Made by a program: the position numbers and the translations under genes. The notes beneath the pieces were generated by a model. The model saw nothing but the letters and a program-made list of their open reading frames with translations, ran no database searches and was not told where the DNA came from. From an uncultured Muribaculaceae bacterium (lineage in GTDB: Bacteria; Bacteroidota; Bacteroidia; Bacteroidales; Muribaculaceae): a stretch of 64,000 bases of DNA. Positions 1-9,387 of this stretch are shown here, piece after piece (position 1 is the stretch's first letter; every line of letters begins with the position of its first letter). Where the stretch lies: positions 1 to 64,000 of the forward strand of contig CAJTPK010000007.1 in assembly GCA_910578075.1 (NCBI GenBank). Reading direction: 5' to 3'.

Positions 1-2
1 GT

Positions 3-3000
3 ATGAGAAAATTGTTTTTAATCTTGATGACGCTGATGGCGTGCACATGGAGCCTGTCGGCCCAGACGCGCAGCTACCAGGGCACAGTTGTCGACGCGAC
101 AACATCAGAACCCCTGATCGGCGCCACTATCCTGCCCCTCGGCGGTGGTCAGGGTGTCGCTACTGATGCCGACGGTAAGTTCAAGCTTAACGTTCCGGCA
201 AACGTGAAGGAAATCCAGGTTTCTTATGTCGGTTACAAAACCATCAAACTGCCTCTTACACAGAACATGACTGTCAAGATGCACACTACCGACCAGACTC
301 TTGACGATGTGATGGTCGTTGCTTTCGGCACAACAACCAAGGAGGCTTTCACCGGCTCAGCTGCCGTTGTCGGCTCTGCTGAGCTTCAGAAGCGCACCAC
401 AACCAACGTGGCTGACGCTCTTGTTGGTTCCGTACCGGGTCTGCAGATGCGTAGCTCCACAGGTTCTCCCGGCTCATCAGGTTCTATCAACATCCGTGGT
501 ATCTCCTCTCTCTACTCCGGCATCGAGCCTCTCGTTATCGTTGACGGCGCTCCTTACACCGCGAGCCTCAGCAATATTCCTCAGAGCGATATCGCTTCTA
601 TCTCCGTGCTCAAAGATGCCGCTTCCGCTGCTCTTTACGGTGCGCGTGGTGCAGCAGGTGTGATCATCATCACCACAAAGCGCGGTTCAAGCCGTGACGC
701 ACAGATCACAGTCAATGCCAAGTGGGGTTCAAACTCACGCGCTGTTCAGGACTATGACGTAATCACAGATCCGGGTGCGTTCTACGAAGCTTATTACGCT
801 CAGGTATACAATTACAATTTCTATAATCAGGGCATGACCCCTGCTGCCGCAAATCAGGCTTCAAACAGCATGATGCTCGGTCAGCTCATGTATAATGTAT
901 ACACTCTTCCCAAAGATGCCAACGGCAATGAGGAGCTTCTCATCGGCATGGATGGAAAACTCAATCCTAATGCGAAGCTCGGCCGCGTTGTAGACTATAA
1001 TGGTCAGCAGATGTGGCTCACTCCCGACAACTGGAATGACGTTGCATATCACAATGGTTTCCGTCAGGAGTATAACCTCAGCGTCAACGCGGGTAACGAC
1101 CGTTCATCTTTCTATGCAAGCTTGAACTACCTTGGCGACGAGGGTATCCTCCAGCCTTCGAGCTATGACCGTGTGAGCGGACGTATCCGTGCGGACTATC
1201 AGGCTAAGAAATGGCTCAAAGTAGGAGCAAACATCGGTTACACACATTCTAACTCCGTGGGCAACCCGAGCATCGGTACAGGATGGTCTTCAAACAACAT
1301 TCTTTACTTCACCGGTATGATCGCTCCTATCTATCCTGTATACGCACGTGCTCTTGATGCAAACGGCAATCCATATATCATGACAAATGAATATGGCAAC
1401 ACTATGTATGACTACGGTCAGGGAACATATTACGCCGGCACACGTCCTTTCGGTGCTCCCGGCAACCCGATCGCAGACCAGGTTTACAACACTTCCAAGT
1501 CTGACTACAACCAGTTGAACGCAACATTGAATGCAACAGTTGATTTCACCAGCTATCTTAAATTTGATGTTGTCAGCAACGTTAACTGGGGTGAGACCCG
1601 CAGCACGAGCTTCGGTAACCCCTTGACTCCCGGTTCTGCATCCGGTAACGGTAATCTTGGAAAGGCAACTACAACCAACATCCGCACCAACAATACCCAG
1701 ACCCTGACATTCTACAAATACTTCGGTGATCATTATTTGAATGTGATGGCTGGTCACGAGTATTACCGCACAGACGGCACATATCTCTATGCAGCCGGTC
1801 GCGGTATGTTCTCTCCCGACGTCCTCGAGCTTGACGCTTTCGCAGATGTTCAGGTAAACGCTTCCTCTTACAAGAGCAGCTATAACGTAGAGGGTTGGTT
1901 TGGCAGCGCACAGTATAACTATCTTGAGAAATACTACGCTTCTGCGATGTATCGTCGCGATGCATCTTCCCGCTTTGCAAAAGAGCACCGCTGGGGTAAC
2001 TTCTGGAGCTTCGGTGCTGCATGGATGATCTCAAAAGAAAACTTCATGGCGCAGACCAAGGGTTGGCTCGATTATTTGAAACTCAAGGTTTCCGTTGGTC
2101 AGCAGGGTAACGACAACCTCACAACTTCCTATGGTTTCACCAACACCTATACACTCCAACCTTCCTCAAAAACCCAGATGTCACCTGTATTCTCCGGTTT
2201 CGGAAATCCTGATATCACATGGGAGACTACAACAAACTTCAACGTAGGTCTTGAATTCGGTTTCTTCAATAACCGTCTTACAGGTAACATCGATTTCTAC
2301 AACAAGAACACGAACAACCTTCTTTTCTGGCTGTCAATTCCGGAATCGACAGGTGCACGCGGATACTGGGGTAATGTCGGCACACTCCGCAATACAGGTG
2401 TTGAGCTTGTATTGAGCGGTACTCCTATCAAGACAAAAGACTACGAGTGGAACATCACAGCCAACCTCTCTCATAATGTCACCAAGCTTGTAAAACTTCC
2501 CGAAAGCAAAATCGGTGTAAACGGCGGCTGGTATGACGGTGGTTACTGGTATGAGGTAGGTGGCCCGATGTACAACTACATGGATCTTTCCTATGCAGGT
2601 GTTAACGAACATGGCCAGGCTCTTTACTATCAGGATTCAAGCCTCATCCAGGCTGACGGCACAATGGACACCTCTAAACCCGGTACAAAGAAAGACCGCG
2701 TGACAACCGAAGCAGGTAACGCATCACGTTACGCTATCGGCAGCATTCTTCCCAAGGTCTTCGGTGGTTTCAACACTACTATCCGTATCAAATGGTTTGA
2801 CATCTCCGCATCGTTTGATTATCAGATCGGTGGTAAGGTATATGATTCACGTTACGCAGCCCTCATGACACCCAACAGCGACCTTGCAACCAGCAACGGT
2901 CAGACATACCACGTGGATTGGGTTAAATCATGGAGCCCCAATAACACACAGTCTACTCTCCCCCGCTGGCAGATCGGTGACACCGACGCAGGCATGGCAA

Positions 3001-3239
3001 GCGACCGCTTCCTCGCAAATGCAGGTTACCTGAACTTCCAGTCGTTCGTAGTAGGCTTCACATTGCCCAAGTTCTTCAAGGAGATAGAGAAGATCCGTGT
3101 ATACTGCATGGGCGAGAACCTCTGCTTCTGGTCTGCCCGCAAGGGTCTCGACCCCCGCTACTCATATGGTGGTAACGCTTCTGTAGGTGCATACTCACCT
3201 ATGCGTACCATCTCAGGCGGTGTTGAAGTTGTATTCTAA
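3..3239 (+). CDS. SusC/RagA-like TonB-dependent outer membrane transporter
   Basis: This is a SusC-family outer membrane transporter of 1078 residues, which imports oligosaccharides or peptides using TonB energy and works with the SusD-like lipoprotein encoded next. A signal peptide occupies about residues 1-20, ending SLSA before QTR. A carboxypeptidase-regulatory-like domain follows at about 23-105. The plug domain lies at about 110-230 and ends with the SusC signature YGARGAAGVIIITTKRG. The remainder is an aromatic-rich beta barrel ending VEVVF, a usual outer-membrane C-terminus. The start codon lies only two bases into the window, so the promoter and any upstream gene cannot be seen, but the signal peptide looks complete. 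The substrate cannot be read from sequence; the protease downstream makes peptides as plausible as glycans. Confidence 0.95.
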   Translation: MRKLFLILMTLMACTWSLSAQTRSYQGTVVDATTSEPLIGATILPLGGGQGVATDADGKFKLNVPANVKEIQVSYVGYKTIKLPLTQNMTVKMHTTDQTLDDVMVVAFGTTTKEAFTGSAAVVGSAELQKRTTTNVADALVGSVPGLQMRSSTGSPGSSGSINIRGISSLYSGIEPLVIVDGAPYTASLSNIPQSDIASISVLKDAASAALYGARGAAGVIIITTKRGSSRDAQITVNAKWGSNSRAVQDYDVITDPGAFYEAYYAQVYNYNFYNQGMTPAAANQASNSMMLGQLMYNVYTLPKDANGNEELLIGMDGKLNPNAKLGRVVDYNGQQMWLTPDNWNDVAYHNGFRQEYNLSVNAGNDRSSFYASLNYLGDEGILQPSSYDRVSGRIRADYQAKKWLKVGANIGYTHSNSVGNPSIGTGWSSNNILYFTGMIAPIYPVYARALDANGNPYIMTNEYGNTMYDYGQGTYYAGTRPFGAPGNPIADQVYNTSKSDYNQLNATLNATVDFTSYLKFDVVSNVNWGETRSTSFGNPLTPGSASGNGNLGKATTTNIRTNNTQTLTFYKYFGDHYLNVMAGHEYYRTDGTYLYAAGRGMFSPDVLELDAFADVQVNASSYKSSYNVEGWFGSAQYNYLEKYYASAMYRRDASSRFAKEHRWGNFWSFGAAWMISKENFMAQTKGWLDYLKLKVSVGQQGNDNLTTSYGFTNTYTLQPSSKTQMSPVFSGFGNPDITWETTTNFNVGLEFGFFNNRLTGNIDFYNKNTNNLLFWLSIPESTGARGYWGNVGTLRNTGVELVLSGTPIKTKDYEWNITANLSHNVTKLVKLPESKIGVNGGWYDGGYWYEVGGPMYNYMDLSYAGVNEHGQALYYQDSSLIQADGTMDTSKPGTKKDRVTTEAGNASRYAIGSILPKVFGGFNTTIRIKWFDISASFDYQIGGKVYDSRYAALMTPNSDLATSNGQTYHVDWVKSWSPNNTQSTLPRWQIGDTDAGMASDRFLANAGYLNFQSFVVGFTLPKFFKEIEKIRVYCMGENLCFWSARKGLDPRYSYGGNASVGAYSPMRTISGGVEVVF

Positions 3240-3271
3240 TCTTCAGTTCATCTATTAAAAGAAATTTCAGA

Positions 3272-4963
3272 ATGAAAAAGATATTAACATTAACAGCCGG
3301 TGCCCTTCTGCTCCTCCCCTCCTGTATGCAGGAGTTCCAGCCGCAGTCATCTACGGTGACTGAAGATCAGGCAGCAAACGCACCAGGCTCTTACGAGAAT
3401 TTTGTTAGCGCGTTGAGTTCCAGCGTGGCTGGACAATTCACCTTCTCCGGCTCGAGCTATCAGAAGCCCAACGACTTCGGTTATCCATCTCTTATTCTCA
3501 TGAGAGAGGTTATGGGTAATGACATGGTGGCTGTAGGTGGTGGATACAACTGGTTCTCATCATGGTACCAGTCATCAGTAACCCTCGCTCCGATTTACCT
3601 GGACTGTCAGTATCCCTGGACATATTACTATGGACAGATCAAGAACTGTAATACAGTGCTTTCGCTTGCCGGTGAAAATCCCAGCGAGCTCCATAAGACA
3701 GGTGCAGGTATGGCTCATGCATGGCGTGCATTCTATTATCTTGATCTTGCTCAAATGTTCTGCCCCACCTCATACGGACAGGACAAGACAGCTCCCACTG
3801 TGCCTATCGTCTCTGAGACAATGAGCATGGGGGATGCCGCAAACAATCCACGCGCCACATATGAACAGATGATGGCATTCATTCTTGCAGACCTTGACAA
3901 GGCCGAAGCTTATCTTACAGGATATTCACGTACAAGCAAAGAGCTTCCTGATGTAAGTGTTGTAAACGGTCTCCGTGCCCGTGTATATCTCCTTATGGAA
4001 GATTGGGCAAACGCCGAGAAATATGCAAAAGAGGCTCAGAAAGGCTATACCGTCATGACCGGTGACCAGTATAATGACAAAGTCAATGGCTTCAATGATG
4101 CCAATGCAAACAACGCATGGATGCTCTGCTGCACATTCAAGAAGGATGATGCCTGCATGGTTTATCAAGATGGAAACCACTCATGGGGTTCATGGATGAT
4201 CAACGAGCTTCCCAATGTCGGCAACGACGGATACGGATATTATAGCAAATATGGTGCAGGAAACTATATTGACTACCATTTGTATCAGACAATTCCGGCT
4301 ACTGACGCCCGCAAGAAATGCTATGTTGACTTTAAAGTTGACCAGTCGACTACAGCTCAACAGGTTGTAGCAGCCTTGGCAGAATATTCAGACGTTCCTG
4401 AATATGTATTCACAAGCGGTAACGCTGTAGGTTCAAATACTAACGGAGCCAACGCATGGGGTGGAATGCCATTGAAATTCCGCTGCAAAGGTGGCAACCA
4501 TACAACCAACCTTGATGCATGGTGTGTTGACGTGCCTCTGATGCGAGTTGAGGAGATGGTGCTTATCGAAGCTGAGGCTGCCGCCCGCCAGGACGAAAAC
4601 CGCGGTAAGACAATTCTTGAGAATTTCGCAAAAACACGCGACGAGAAATTCGAATATGGCAAGCATAACGATGCCTACAACAACACTTCAACTCCTGCTA
4701 TCATCAATGAAATCTGGTGGCAACGCAGAGTTGAGTTCTGGGGTGAAGGTCTTGCGATGTTTGACGTGAAACGTCTCAACAAGGGTATCATCCGCAGCTA
4801 CGCCGGAACCAATCATGTGAACGGTTATCGCTGGAATACAAATGAGCCTCCGCAGTGGATGACATTCTGTATCGTTCAGACCGAGACCAACAACAACCCG
4901 GCTTGTACAAACAACCCGACTCCTATAGCTCCTACCGGAAATTCACCGGAGCACACCTGGTAA
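3272..4963 (+). CDS. SusD/RagB-like surface lipoprotein
   Basis: This is a SusD-family nutrient-binding lipoprotein of 563 residues that caps the SusC barrel. The N-terminus carries a lipoprotein signal with lipobox LLPSC, so Cys18 is probably lipidated. A helical TPR-like scaffold is visible, including the segment MAHAWRAFYYLDLAQMFC near residues 150-165 and the conserved late motif with RRVEFWGEGLAMFDVKRLN, typical of the SusD C-terminal region. It starts 32 bases after the SusC stop and is surely co-transcribed. The ligand is unknown. Confidence 0.94.
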   Translation: MKKILTLTAGALLLLPSCMQEFQPQSSTVTEDQAANAPGSYENFVSALSSSVAGQFTFSGSSYQKPNDFGYPSLILMREVMGNDMVAVGGGYNWFSSWYQSSVTLAPIYLDCQYPWTYYYGQIKNCNTVLSLAGENPSELHKTGAGMAHAWRAFYYLDLAQMFCPTSYGQDKTAPTVPIVSETMSMGDAANNPRATYEQMMAFILADLDKAEAYLTGYSRTSKELPDVSVVNGLRARVYLLMEDWANAEKYAKEAQKGYTVMTGDQYNDKVNGFNDANANNAWMLCCTFKKDDACMVYQDGNHSWGSWMINELPNVGNDGYGYYSKYGAGNYIDYHLYQTIPATDARKKCYVDFKVDQSTTAQQVVAALAEYSDVPEYVFTSGNAVGSNTNGANAWGGMPLKFRCKGGNHTTNLDAWCVDVPLMRVEEMVLIEAEAAARQDENRGKTILENFAKTRDEKFEYGKHNDAYNNTSTPAIINEIWWQRRVEFWGEGLAMFDVKRLNKGIIRSYAGTNHVNGYRWNTNEPPQWMTFCIVQTETNNNPACTNNPTPIAPTGNSPEHTW

Positions 4964-4980
4964 TAAACGATAATTCTTAA

Positions 4981-5859
4981 ATGATTCGTAAAATGAAAAA
5001 ATTCAAATATTTCCTATTGGGTCTGCCTCTGGCATTCCTCGGTGCGTGCTCTGAAGATATGGGCACAGAACCGGGCACGGATTCCAACCCGGTGGTAACA
5101 ATGTATTCATATACACCTGAAATCTCCGATGGAGTAAATCCGGACAATGATGTTCTCGTCCGCTTCGCCACAAACAGTGCGGTTACAGACCTCTACTATC
5201 TTGTGGAATCTGAAGAAAGCGCTAATGCATACATTGATGCAAACGGATCTGACGCATACATGCAGAAGGTTATCGATGAAGGCGTAAAAGTTGACGTAAA
5301 GGGGTCAGAGAATATCGATAAACTGATCACCGACCAGCATGGAGACATCATCGTTACCGGCGTCGCAACAAACGGTGGCGCGAGGTCTATGGCGACTGTA
5401 ACATTCACCGGTCTTGACTGGACTAAACTCTGTAGTGGAGAATTCGTTCCTAACAATCTCGGAATGCCCAACTCCATCTGCGATCTCGAGCAATGCGTGC
5501 AAGACGACAACATGTTTAGAGTCAAAGATGCCTTTAAACCCGGATATTCTCTCAAATTCAAATTGATGGGTCTTAAAGGTTCAATGGCTGGAAAAATATT
5601 CTATCCCGTTCGCGTTCCCGAAGCTCAGACCGGATATAGTCTTACTGTAGGTGGAGCTGTTTCTCCCCTTTGGGTAATAGATGTCGCCGGATGGCAGGAA
5701 AACACAAGTTTGGCAACAGACAGCGGTTACTGGTGCATAATGTATGATAACTTCTTCTGCGAATTCAATCTCGCATGGATGACAAACGCAGGATGTGTAG
5801 CACCTGGATCCGCAGAGGATGGTCAGGGTAACACGTCATTCTTCAATCCAGCAGAATAA
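4981..5859 (+). CDS. SusE/F-position surface lipoprotein of unknown ligand
   Basis: This is a 292-residue lipoprotein with signal peptide and lipobox FLGAC (Cys23). It is third in the SusC-SusD operon, 17 bases after SusD, the usual position of an accessory surface-exposed binding lipoprotein such as SusE or SusF. After the lipid anchor there is a Ser/Thr/Asp-rich linker, then probably an immunoglobulin-like domain (about 35-150), then a beta-rich C-terminal part with several cysteines. I recognise no specific family. An alternative start four codons downstream, at 4993, gives the more usual MKKFKYF signal. The strong terminator after it closes the operon. Confidence 0.8.
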   Translation: MIRKMKKFKYFLLGLPLAFLGACSEDMGTEPGTDSNPVVTMYSYTPEISDGVNPDNDVLVRFATNSAVTDLYYLVESEESANAYIDANGSDAYMQKVIDEGVKVDVKGSENIDKLITDQHGDIIVTGVATNGGARSMATVTFTGLDWTKLCSGEFVPNNLGMPNSICDLEQCVQDDNMFRVKDAFKPGYSLKFKLMGLKGSMAGKIFYPVRVPEAQTGYSLTVGGAVSPLWVIDVAGWQENTSLATDSGYWCIMYDNFFCEFNLAWMTNAGCVAPGSAEDGQGNTSFFNPAE

Positions 5860-5878
5860 CACCCGATACAAAACAATT

Positions 5879-5917
5879 AAAAATAGAGAGCTGCCAGTGG
5901 CGGTTCTCTATTTTTTT
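5879..5917 (+). terminator. Intrinsic terminator of the SusCD operon
   Basis: A stem of about 17 pairs, with two mismatches or wobbles, is formed by AAAAATAGAGAGCTGCC and GGCGGTTCTCTATTTTT around a 3-base loop, ending in a T run. It lies 20 bases after the third gene of the operon. Confidence 0.85.
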
Positions 5918-5951
5918 GCATCAATATGTACAATTTTTAATTATATTTTGC

Positions 5952-5959
5952 TATTTTTG
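5952..5959 (+). promoter_or_regulatory. Candidate -7 box for the C10 protease gene
   Basis: TATTTTTG matches the Bacteroidetes -7 consensus TAnnTTTG and lies 44 bases before the ATG at 6004, in an A/T-rich stretch after the SusCD terminator. No convincing -33 TTTG is seen at the right spacing. Confidence 0.35.
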
Positions 5960-6003
5960 TAAAATGAGTTTATTATTATAAATTTTGCGATTAATTTACG
6001 CTT

Positions 6004-7839
6004 ATGAAAAGATATTTATCAGTTTCCATGCTTGCGCTGGCGGGAGTGTTCGCCGCCGGTGCCGCTCCGCTGACTCCGGACCAGGCGTTGCGCCGCGCAA
6101 TGGGCGACGGTCCGATGAAGATTGCCGGCAAACAGATGTCGTCAATGCGTCTCGCACACTCGATGACAACTGAAGCAGGTGATCCAGCAGTCTATGTGTT
6201 CGACCGTCCCTCATCGTCAGGATATATCATTGTCAGTGCCGATGACACAGCCGCGCCGCTTTTGGGATATGCAGACTCAGGCGAGTTCAATGCAGAAGCC
6301 ATGCCGCCGCAGATGCAATGGTGGCTCTCGGAATATGCCGTCCAGATCGCCAACTCAACAACTACAGAGGCATATTCCACACGCGCTTCCGTGCATGCGG
6401 CAATCGCACCGTTGATGAAGACGGTATGGAACCAGACAACTCCATTCAATAACCTCTGCCCGGTAGAAAATGGCTACCGCTGCCCCACAGGTTGTGTCGC
6501 TACAGCTGTGGCACAGGTGATGAAATATTATAACTATCCGGCATCAGGTACCGGCCGCGTCACAGGTCTTACAGATTGGCTCCGTCTTGACAACATCAAG
6601 TTCGACTGGGAAAACATGATTGATTCATATAACGGATCATATACCAACACCCAGGCTACTGCTGTAGCCACTCTGATGCAGGCTGTGGGATATGCATGCA
6701 AGATGTCGTACAGTCCCAACGGTTCTGGTGCATTGGGAATCAACGCTGCCTTGGCTCTTTTCAATAATTTCAAATACAATCCGAATATCCAGTATCTTGA
6801 ACGCAGATATATCAATGCCACAGATTGGGATGAAATTATATATGGCGAGCTTAAGGCGGGAAGACCTGTAGTCTACGGAGGTCAGTCAACATCCGTCGGT
6901 CATGAGTTCGTATGCGACGGCTATGACGGAAACGGCTACTACCATTTCAACTGGGGATGGGGTGGTATGTCTGACGGCTATTTCCTTCTTGACGCCCTCA
7001 ACCCGGATTCTGTCGGCACAGGCGGCGGCGAAGGAGGCGGCTACAACTCCGCTCAGGACATTATCATCGGTGTCCAGCCGGAGGCAACATCAGTTAATCC
7101 CCGAGTTACACAATGGGGCACACTGACCGTCACCATGAGCGGAAGCACAATGAATCTCCTCGTTGACAATGCCGGCGCCAAAGGCAACTGGCTCAACACC
7201 GGAATATCCGCCATAGATGTAAACATAGCAGCCGAATTCAAGCGTATCACCGGCACTGCCACACCTGCATACTCTTCTATATGGAGCGGCAATATAGGCG
7301 CACTTACATTGAATGGAAACCAAGTGTCATATAAAGGTATAAATGGATCAGGGTCGATCTCCGTGCCTCCTACACTTACCGATGGCAAATATAAGGTGAC
7401 AATCTGCTGCAAGAGCACTACTGATCCGAATGCTCCATGGATACCTGTAAGCACAAGAACCGGTGAATATAACTTCGTGTATCTCACCAAGAGCGGCAGC
7501 AGTTACACGGTGGAGAATCTTCCGCAGGCTGAATTGACAATCGTTTCTGCAACTCCGACAACTGATGTGTATTACGGAAGCGCCTGCAAGATCAAAATAA
7601 CCGTGTCAAACAGCTCCCAACTTGAAATGACCGGAGGCTTCTACCCCGTCCTCCTCACAGGCGATGAGGAAGTAATGCTTGGCGAGGGCATAACAATGAC
7701 TCTACAGCCCGGAGAGAAGAAAGAACAGGAATTCACAACAGCCTTCGAACTTCTCCAGGGAGCAACCGCACCCAACCGCTCCAAGAATTACACGCTGAAA
7801 TTCCTCAAGGGAGCCAACAGCACGGAATATTACAATTGA
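6004..7839 (+). CDS. Secreted C10-family cysteine protease, N-terminal part (ends at a premature TGA)
   Basis: This is a streptopain/interpain-like peptidase of clan CA. The signal peptide is about residues 1-20. A Spi-type propeptide follows, about 21-130. The catalytic domain at about 135-350 shows the nucleophile in RCPTGCVATAVAQVMKYY (Cys164) and the catalytic histidine in VGHEFVCDGYDG (His300), followed by YYHFNWGWGG. Beta-rich immunoglobulin-like domains begin at about 360. The frame stops at TGA 7837-7839 after TEYYN, but the same frame then runs on without a break to 8511 through another beta domain and a secretion tail. The gene was therefore probably one protein of about 835 residues. 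The protease domain is intact, but a product ending here would lack the tail that directs type IX secretion or anchoring. Confidence 0.88.
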   Translation: MKRYLSVSMLALAGVFAAGAAPLTPDQALRRAMGDGPMKIAGKQMSSMRLAHSMTTEAGDPAVYVFDRPSSSGYIIVSADDTAAPLLGYADSGEFNAEAMPPQMQWWLSEYAVQIANSTTTEAYSTRASVHAAIAPLMKTVWNQTTPFNNLCPVENGYRCPTGCVATAVAQVMKYYNYPASGTGRVTGLTDWLRLDNIKFDWENMIDSYNGSYTNTQATAVATLMQAVGYACKMSYSPNGSGALGINAALALFNNFKYNPNIQYLERRYINATDWDEIIYGELKAGRPVVYGGQSTSVGHEFVCDGYDGNGYYHFNWGWGGMSDGYFLLDALNPDSVGTGGGEGGGYNSAQDIIIGVQPEATSVNPRVTQWGTLTVTMSGSTMNLLVDNAGAKGNWLNTGISAIDVNIAAEFKRITGTATPAYSSIWSGNIGALTLNGNQVSYKGINGSGSISVPPTLTDGKYKVTICCKSTTDPNAPWIPVSTRTGEYNFVYLTKSGSSYTVENLPQAELTIVSATPTTDVYYGSACKIKITVSNSSQLEMTGGFYPVLLTGDEEVMLGEGITMTLQPGEKKEQEFTTAFELLQGATAPNRSKNYTLKFLKGANSTEYYN

Positions 7840-7854
7840 AACGCGCTGCTGAAG

Positions 7855-8511
7855 ATGAATGTAATGAGCGGCACTCCTATCCTAAAAGTAACAGACTACT
7901 GCGTCGAAAATGCCAATATAAGAAAGGAGACTATCGGTGGTGCAGAAAGGGATGCGTATGTAGTGACAAATCTTGCCGAGATCCCATTTTCAGCAACAGT
8001 CACCAATACATCGACATTCTTTGGTTCACAACTATACACTCTCATCTTCAACGGTGACCTATCCGGAAAGAATCTCACCTCCGGAGCGATGGGGCCGACG
8101 CCGATACTTGCATCCGGTGAGTCAGCCCAGGTGAAAGGTTCCATCAGTTTCACAGATGGCGAAGTCGGCAAGAGCTATGCCGCAGTGATGTTCTATGCCA
8201 CAGCGTCGGGAATCGACCAATTGAGGACATGTCCGATTATCTATTTCACGGTGGATCCTTCTTCCGGGATCAACGACATAACAGCAGATTCAGGATCTCT
8301 GCTCACATATGATCGCGCGGCACGTTGCATCACAGGTGATCCCACAATAAAGGCCATCGAAATCTACGATCTCAACGGCCGTAAGCTCAATGGCATTTCG
8401 GGCGAAGAAGGCTCTCTTACCCTCAGCCTCGAAGGAATGACTCCGGGAATGGTTATCGCCATCGGCAGAACCGCCACCGGCGAAACCCACACCCTGAAAA
8501 TCCTCCTCTAA
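7855..8511 (+). pseudogene. C-terminal part of the C10 protease, with type IX-style sorting tail
   Basis: This segment is in the same frame as the upstream protease and separated from it by a single TGA codon. It encodes an immunoglobulin-like domain (SATVTNTSTFFGSQLYTLIF) and then a short C-terminal domain with IEIYDLNGRKLNGISG and final HTLKILL, the pattern of a type IX secretion sorting domain. It has no signal peptide of its own, and the ATG at 7855 is only the first available start after the stop. A TGG-to-TGA change at 7837-7839 would explain the interruption. It is probably not expressed as a separate protein, unless stop-codon readthrough occurs. Confidence 0.7.
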
Positions 8512-8554
8512 AAAATCGGTAGAGTATCGGTCACTCGCAGTGTCCGAATCCATC

Positions 8555-8596
8555 CCCCGGTTATAATCAGGACTCAATTCCTGATTATAACCGGGG
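8555..8596. terminator. Perfect hairpin between convergent genes, probable bidirectional terminator
   Basis: CCCCGGTTATAATCAGG pairs perfectly with CCTGATTATAACCGGGG, a 17-bp stem with an 8-base loop. It sits between the end of the plus-strand protease gene and the stop codon of the minus-strand lipoprotein gene, overlapping the last codons of the latter. The T run after it is short. Confidence 0.7.
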
Positions 8597-9062
8597 TTTC
8601 CATTCCTATGTATTGAAATTTCGGGTTCTTTGCCTTGAATTCCCGGATGAATGCCGCGGCATCAGCCACGGAATCGAAACTCCCGGCTATTAGATACCAT
8701 TTATCGCCAAGAGCTTTCCCTGCGCATGCCTGATACCCTTTCGCACGCAACGCTTCCGCTCCTGAGCGGGCATTGGTGGGCATCTTGAAAACCGACACAG
8801 CCACCTTCACCGGCCGCTGCGCGACCGTCTCATCCTCCGCCTTCACACCATCAACGGCGAAATAAAACTCTTCACCATCTATCATCTGTTTACGGGGAGC
8901 ATCTTCCGATATAAGCCCATCGGCAGCAAGAGACTCGTTCACTTTCTCACGCTTGCTGACAGCGGCATCATATGCCGCACGGTAATTCTTCTCTGTGGGC
9001 TTGCAACCGGTCAGCACAACCGCCGCCAATGCCATCCCCAACAATATCTTTCTTCTATCCAT
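8574..9062 (-). CDS. SPOR-domain-like lipoprotein
   Basis: This 162-residue protein has a lipoprotein signal with lipobox VLTGC (Cys20). A charged segment follows, and the last 80 residues resemble a SPOR peptidoglycan-binding fold: VKVAVSVFKMPTNARSGAEA, then AGKALGDKWYLIAGSFDSVADA and a final strand. It probably sits on the inner face of the outer membrane or in the periplasm and binds denuded glycan. It stands alone, with a repeat element upstream. The SPOR assignment rests on pattern only. Confidence 0.65.
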   Translation of the reverse strand: MDRRKILLGMALAAVVLTGCKPTEKNYRAAYDAAVSKREKVNESLAADGLISEDAPRKQMIDGEEFYFAVDGVKAEDETVAQRPVKVAVSVFKMPTNARSGAEALRAKGYQACAGKALGDKWYLIAGSFDSVADAAAFIREFKAKNPKFQYIGMETPVIIRN

Positions 9063-9103
9063 ATCTCATTTATTAAATTATCGGTTTCGTCAAGTAAAAG
9101 TTG

Positions 9104-9302
9104 ATCACGCAGAGACGCAGAGGCGCAAAGATATTATACCGACCAATTCGACGCAGATGTCGTTGCCACTCCTGCTGAGACGCAGAGTCCGACGCTCCAG
9201 CTCCGCGCCTTTGCACAAATCGCCACGCGATTCTCCGTGACTGTTATCGCCCTTCACGCTGATTTATAACTTTAGGCTTTGCGGCTCTGCGACTTTGCGT
9301 GA
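9104..9302. repeat. 199-bp dispersed repeat, copy 1, with inverted ends
   Basis: The element begins ATCACGCAGAGACGCAGAGG and ends GCGACTTTGCGTGA; the two ends are imperfect inverted repeats of each other. A second copy of identical length lies at 32480-32678 and shares the internal block AATCGCCACGCGATTCTCCG. It fills the 325-base gap between the SPOR lipoprotein and the amylase gene; nothing else is evident there. Translations such as HAETQRR from this element are spurious. Confidence 0.8.
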
Positions 9303-9387
9303 GAATTAATCCAGTAGTTTAATCCGGTACTATGGCTTATCAAGGATAAATTTTATTCTCTATGCTGTGGTTCTTTGGATCTTTGGT

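Noticed and set aside
5985..6173. Small open frame overlapping the start of the C10 protease
   Set aside because: It is out of frame with a signal-peptide-bearing gene and has no ribosome-binding or promoter support of its own.
7837..7839. TGA read as selenocysteine in the protease gene
   Set aside because: No SECIS-like hairpin follows the codon, and the position is in a linker between beta domains, not an active site.
8995..9240. Open frame encoding HAETQRR-type peptide
   Set aside because: It lies on the 199-bp repeat; such peptides are a known artefact of this repeat family. The frame at 32314-32814 is rejected for the same reason.
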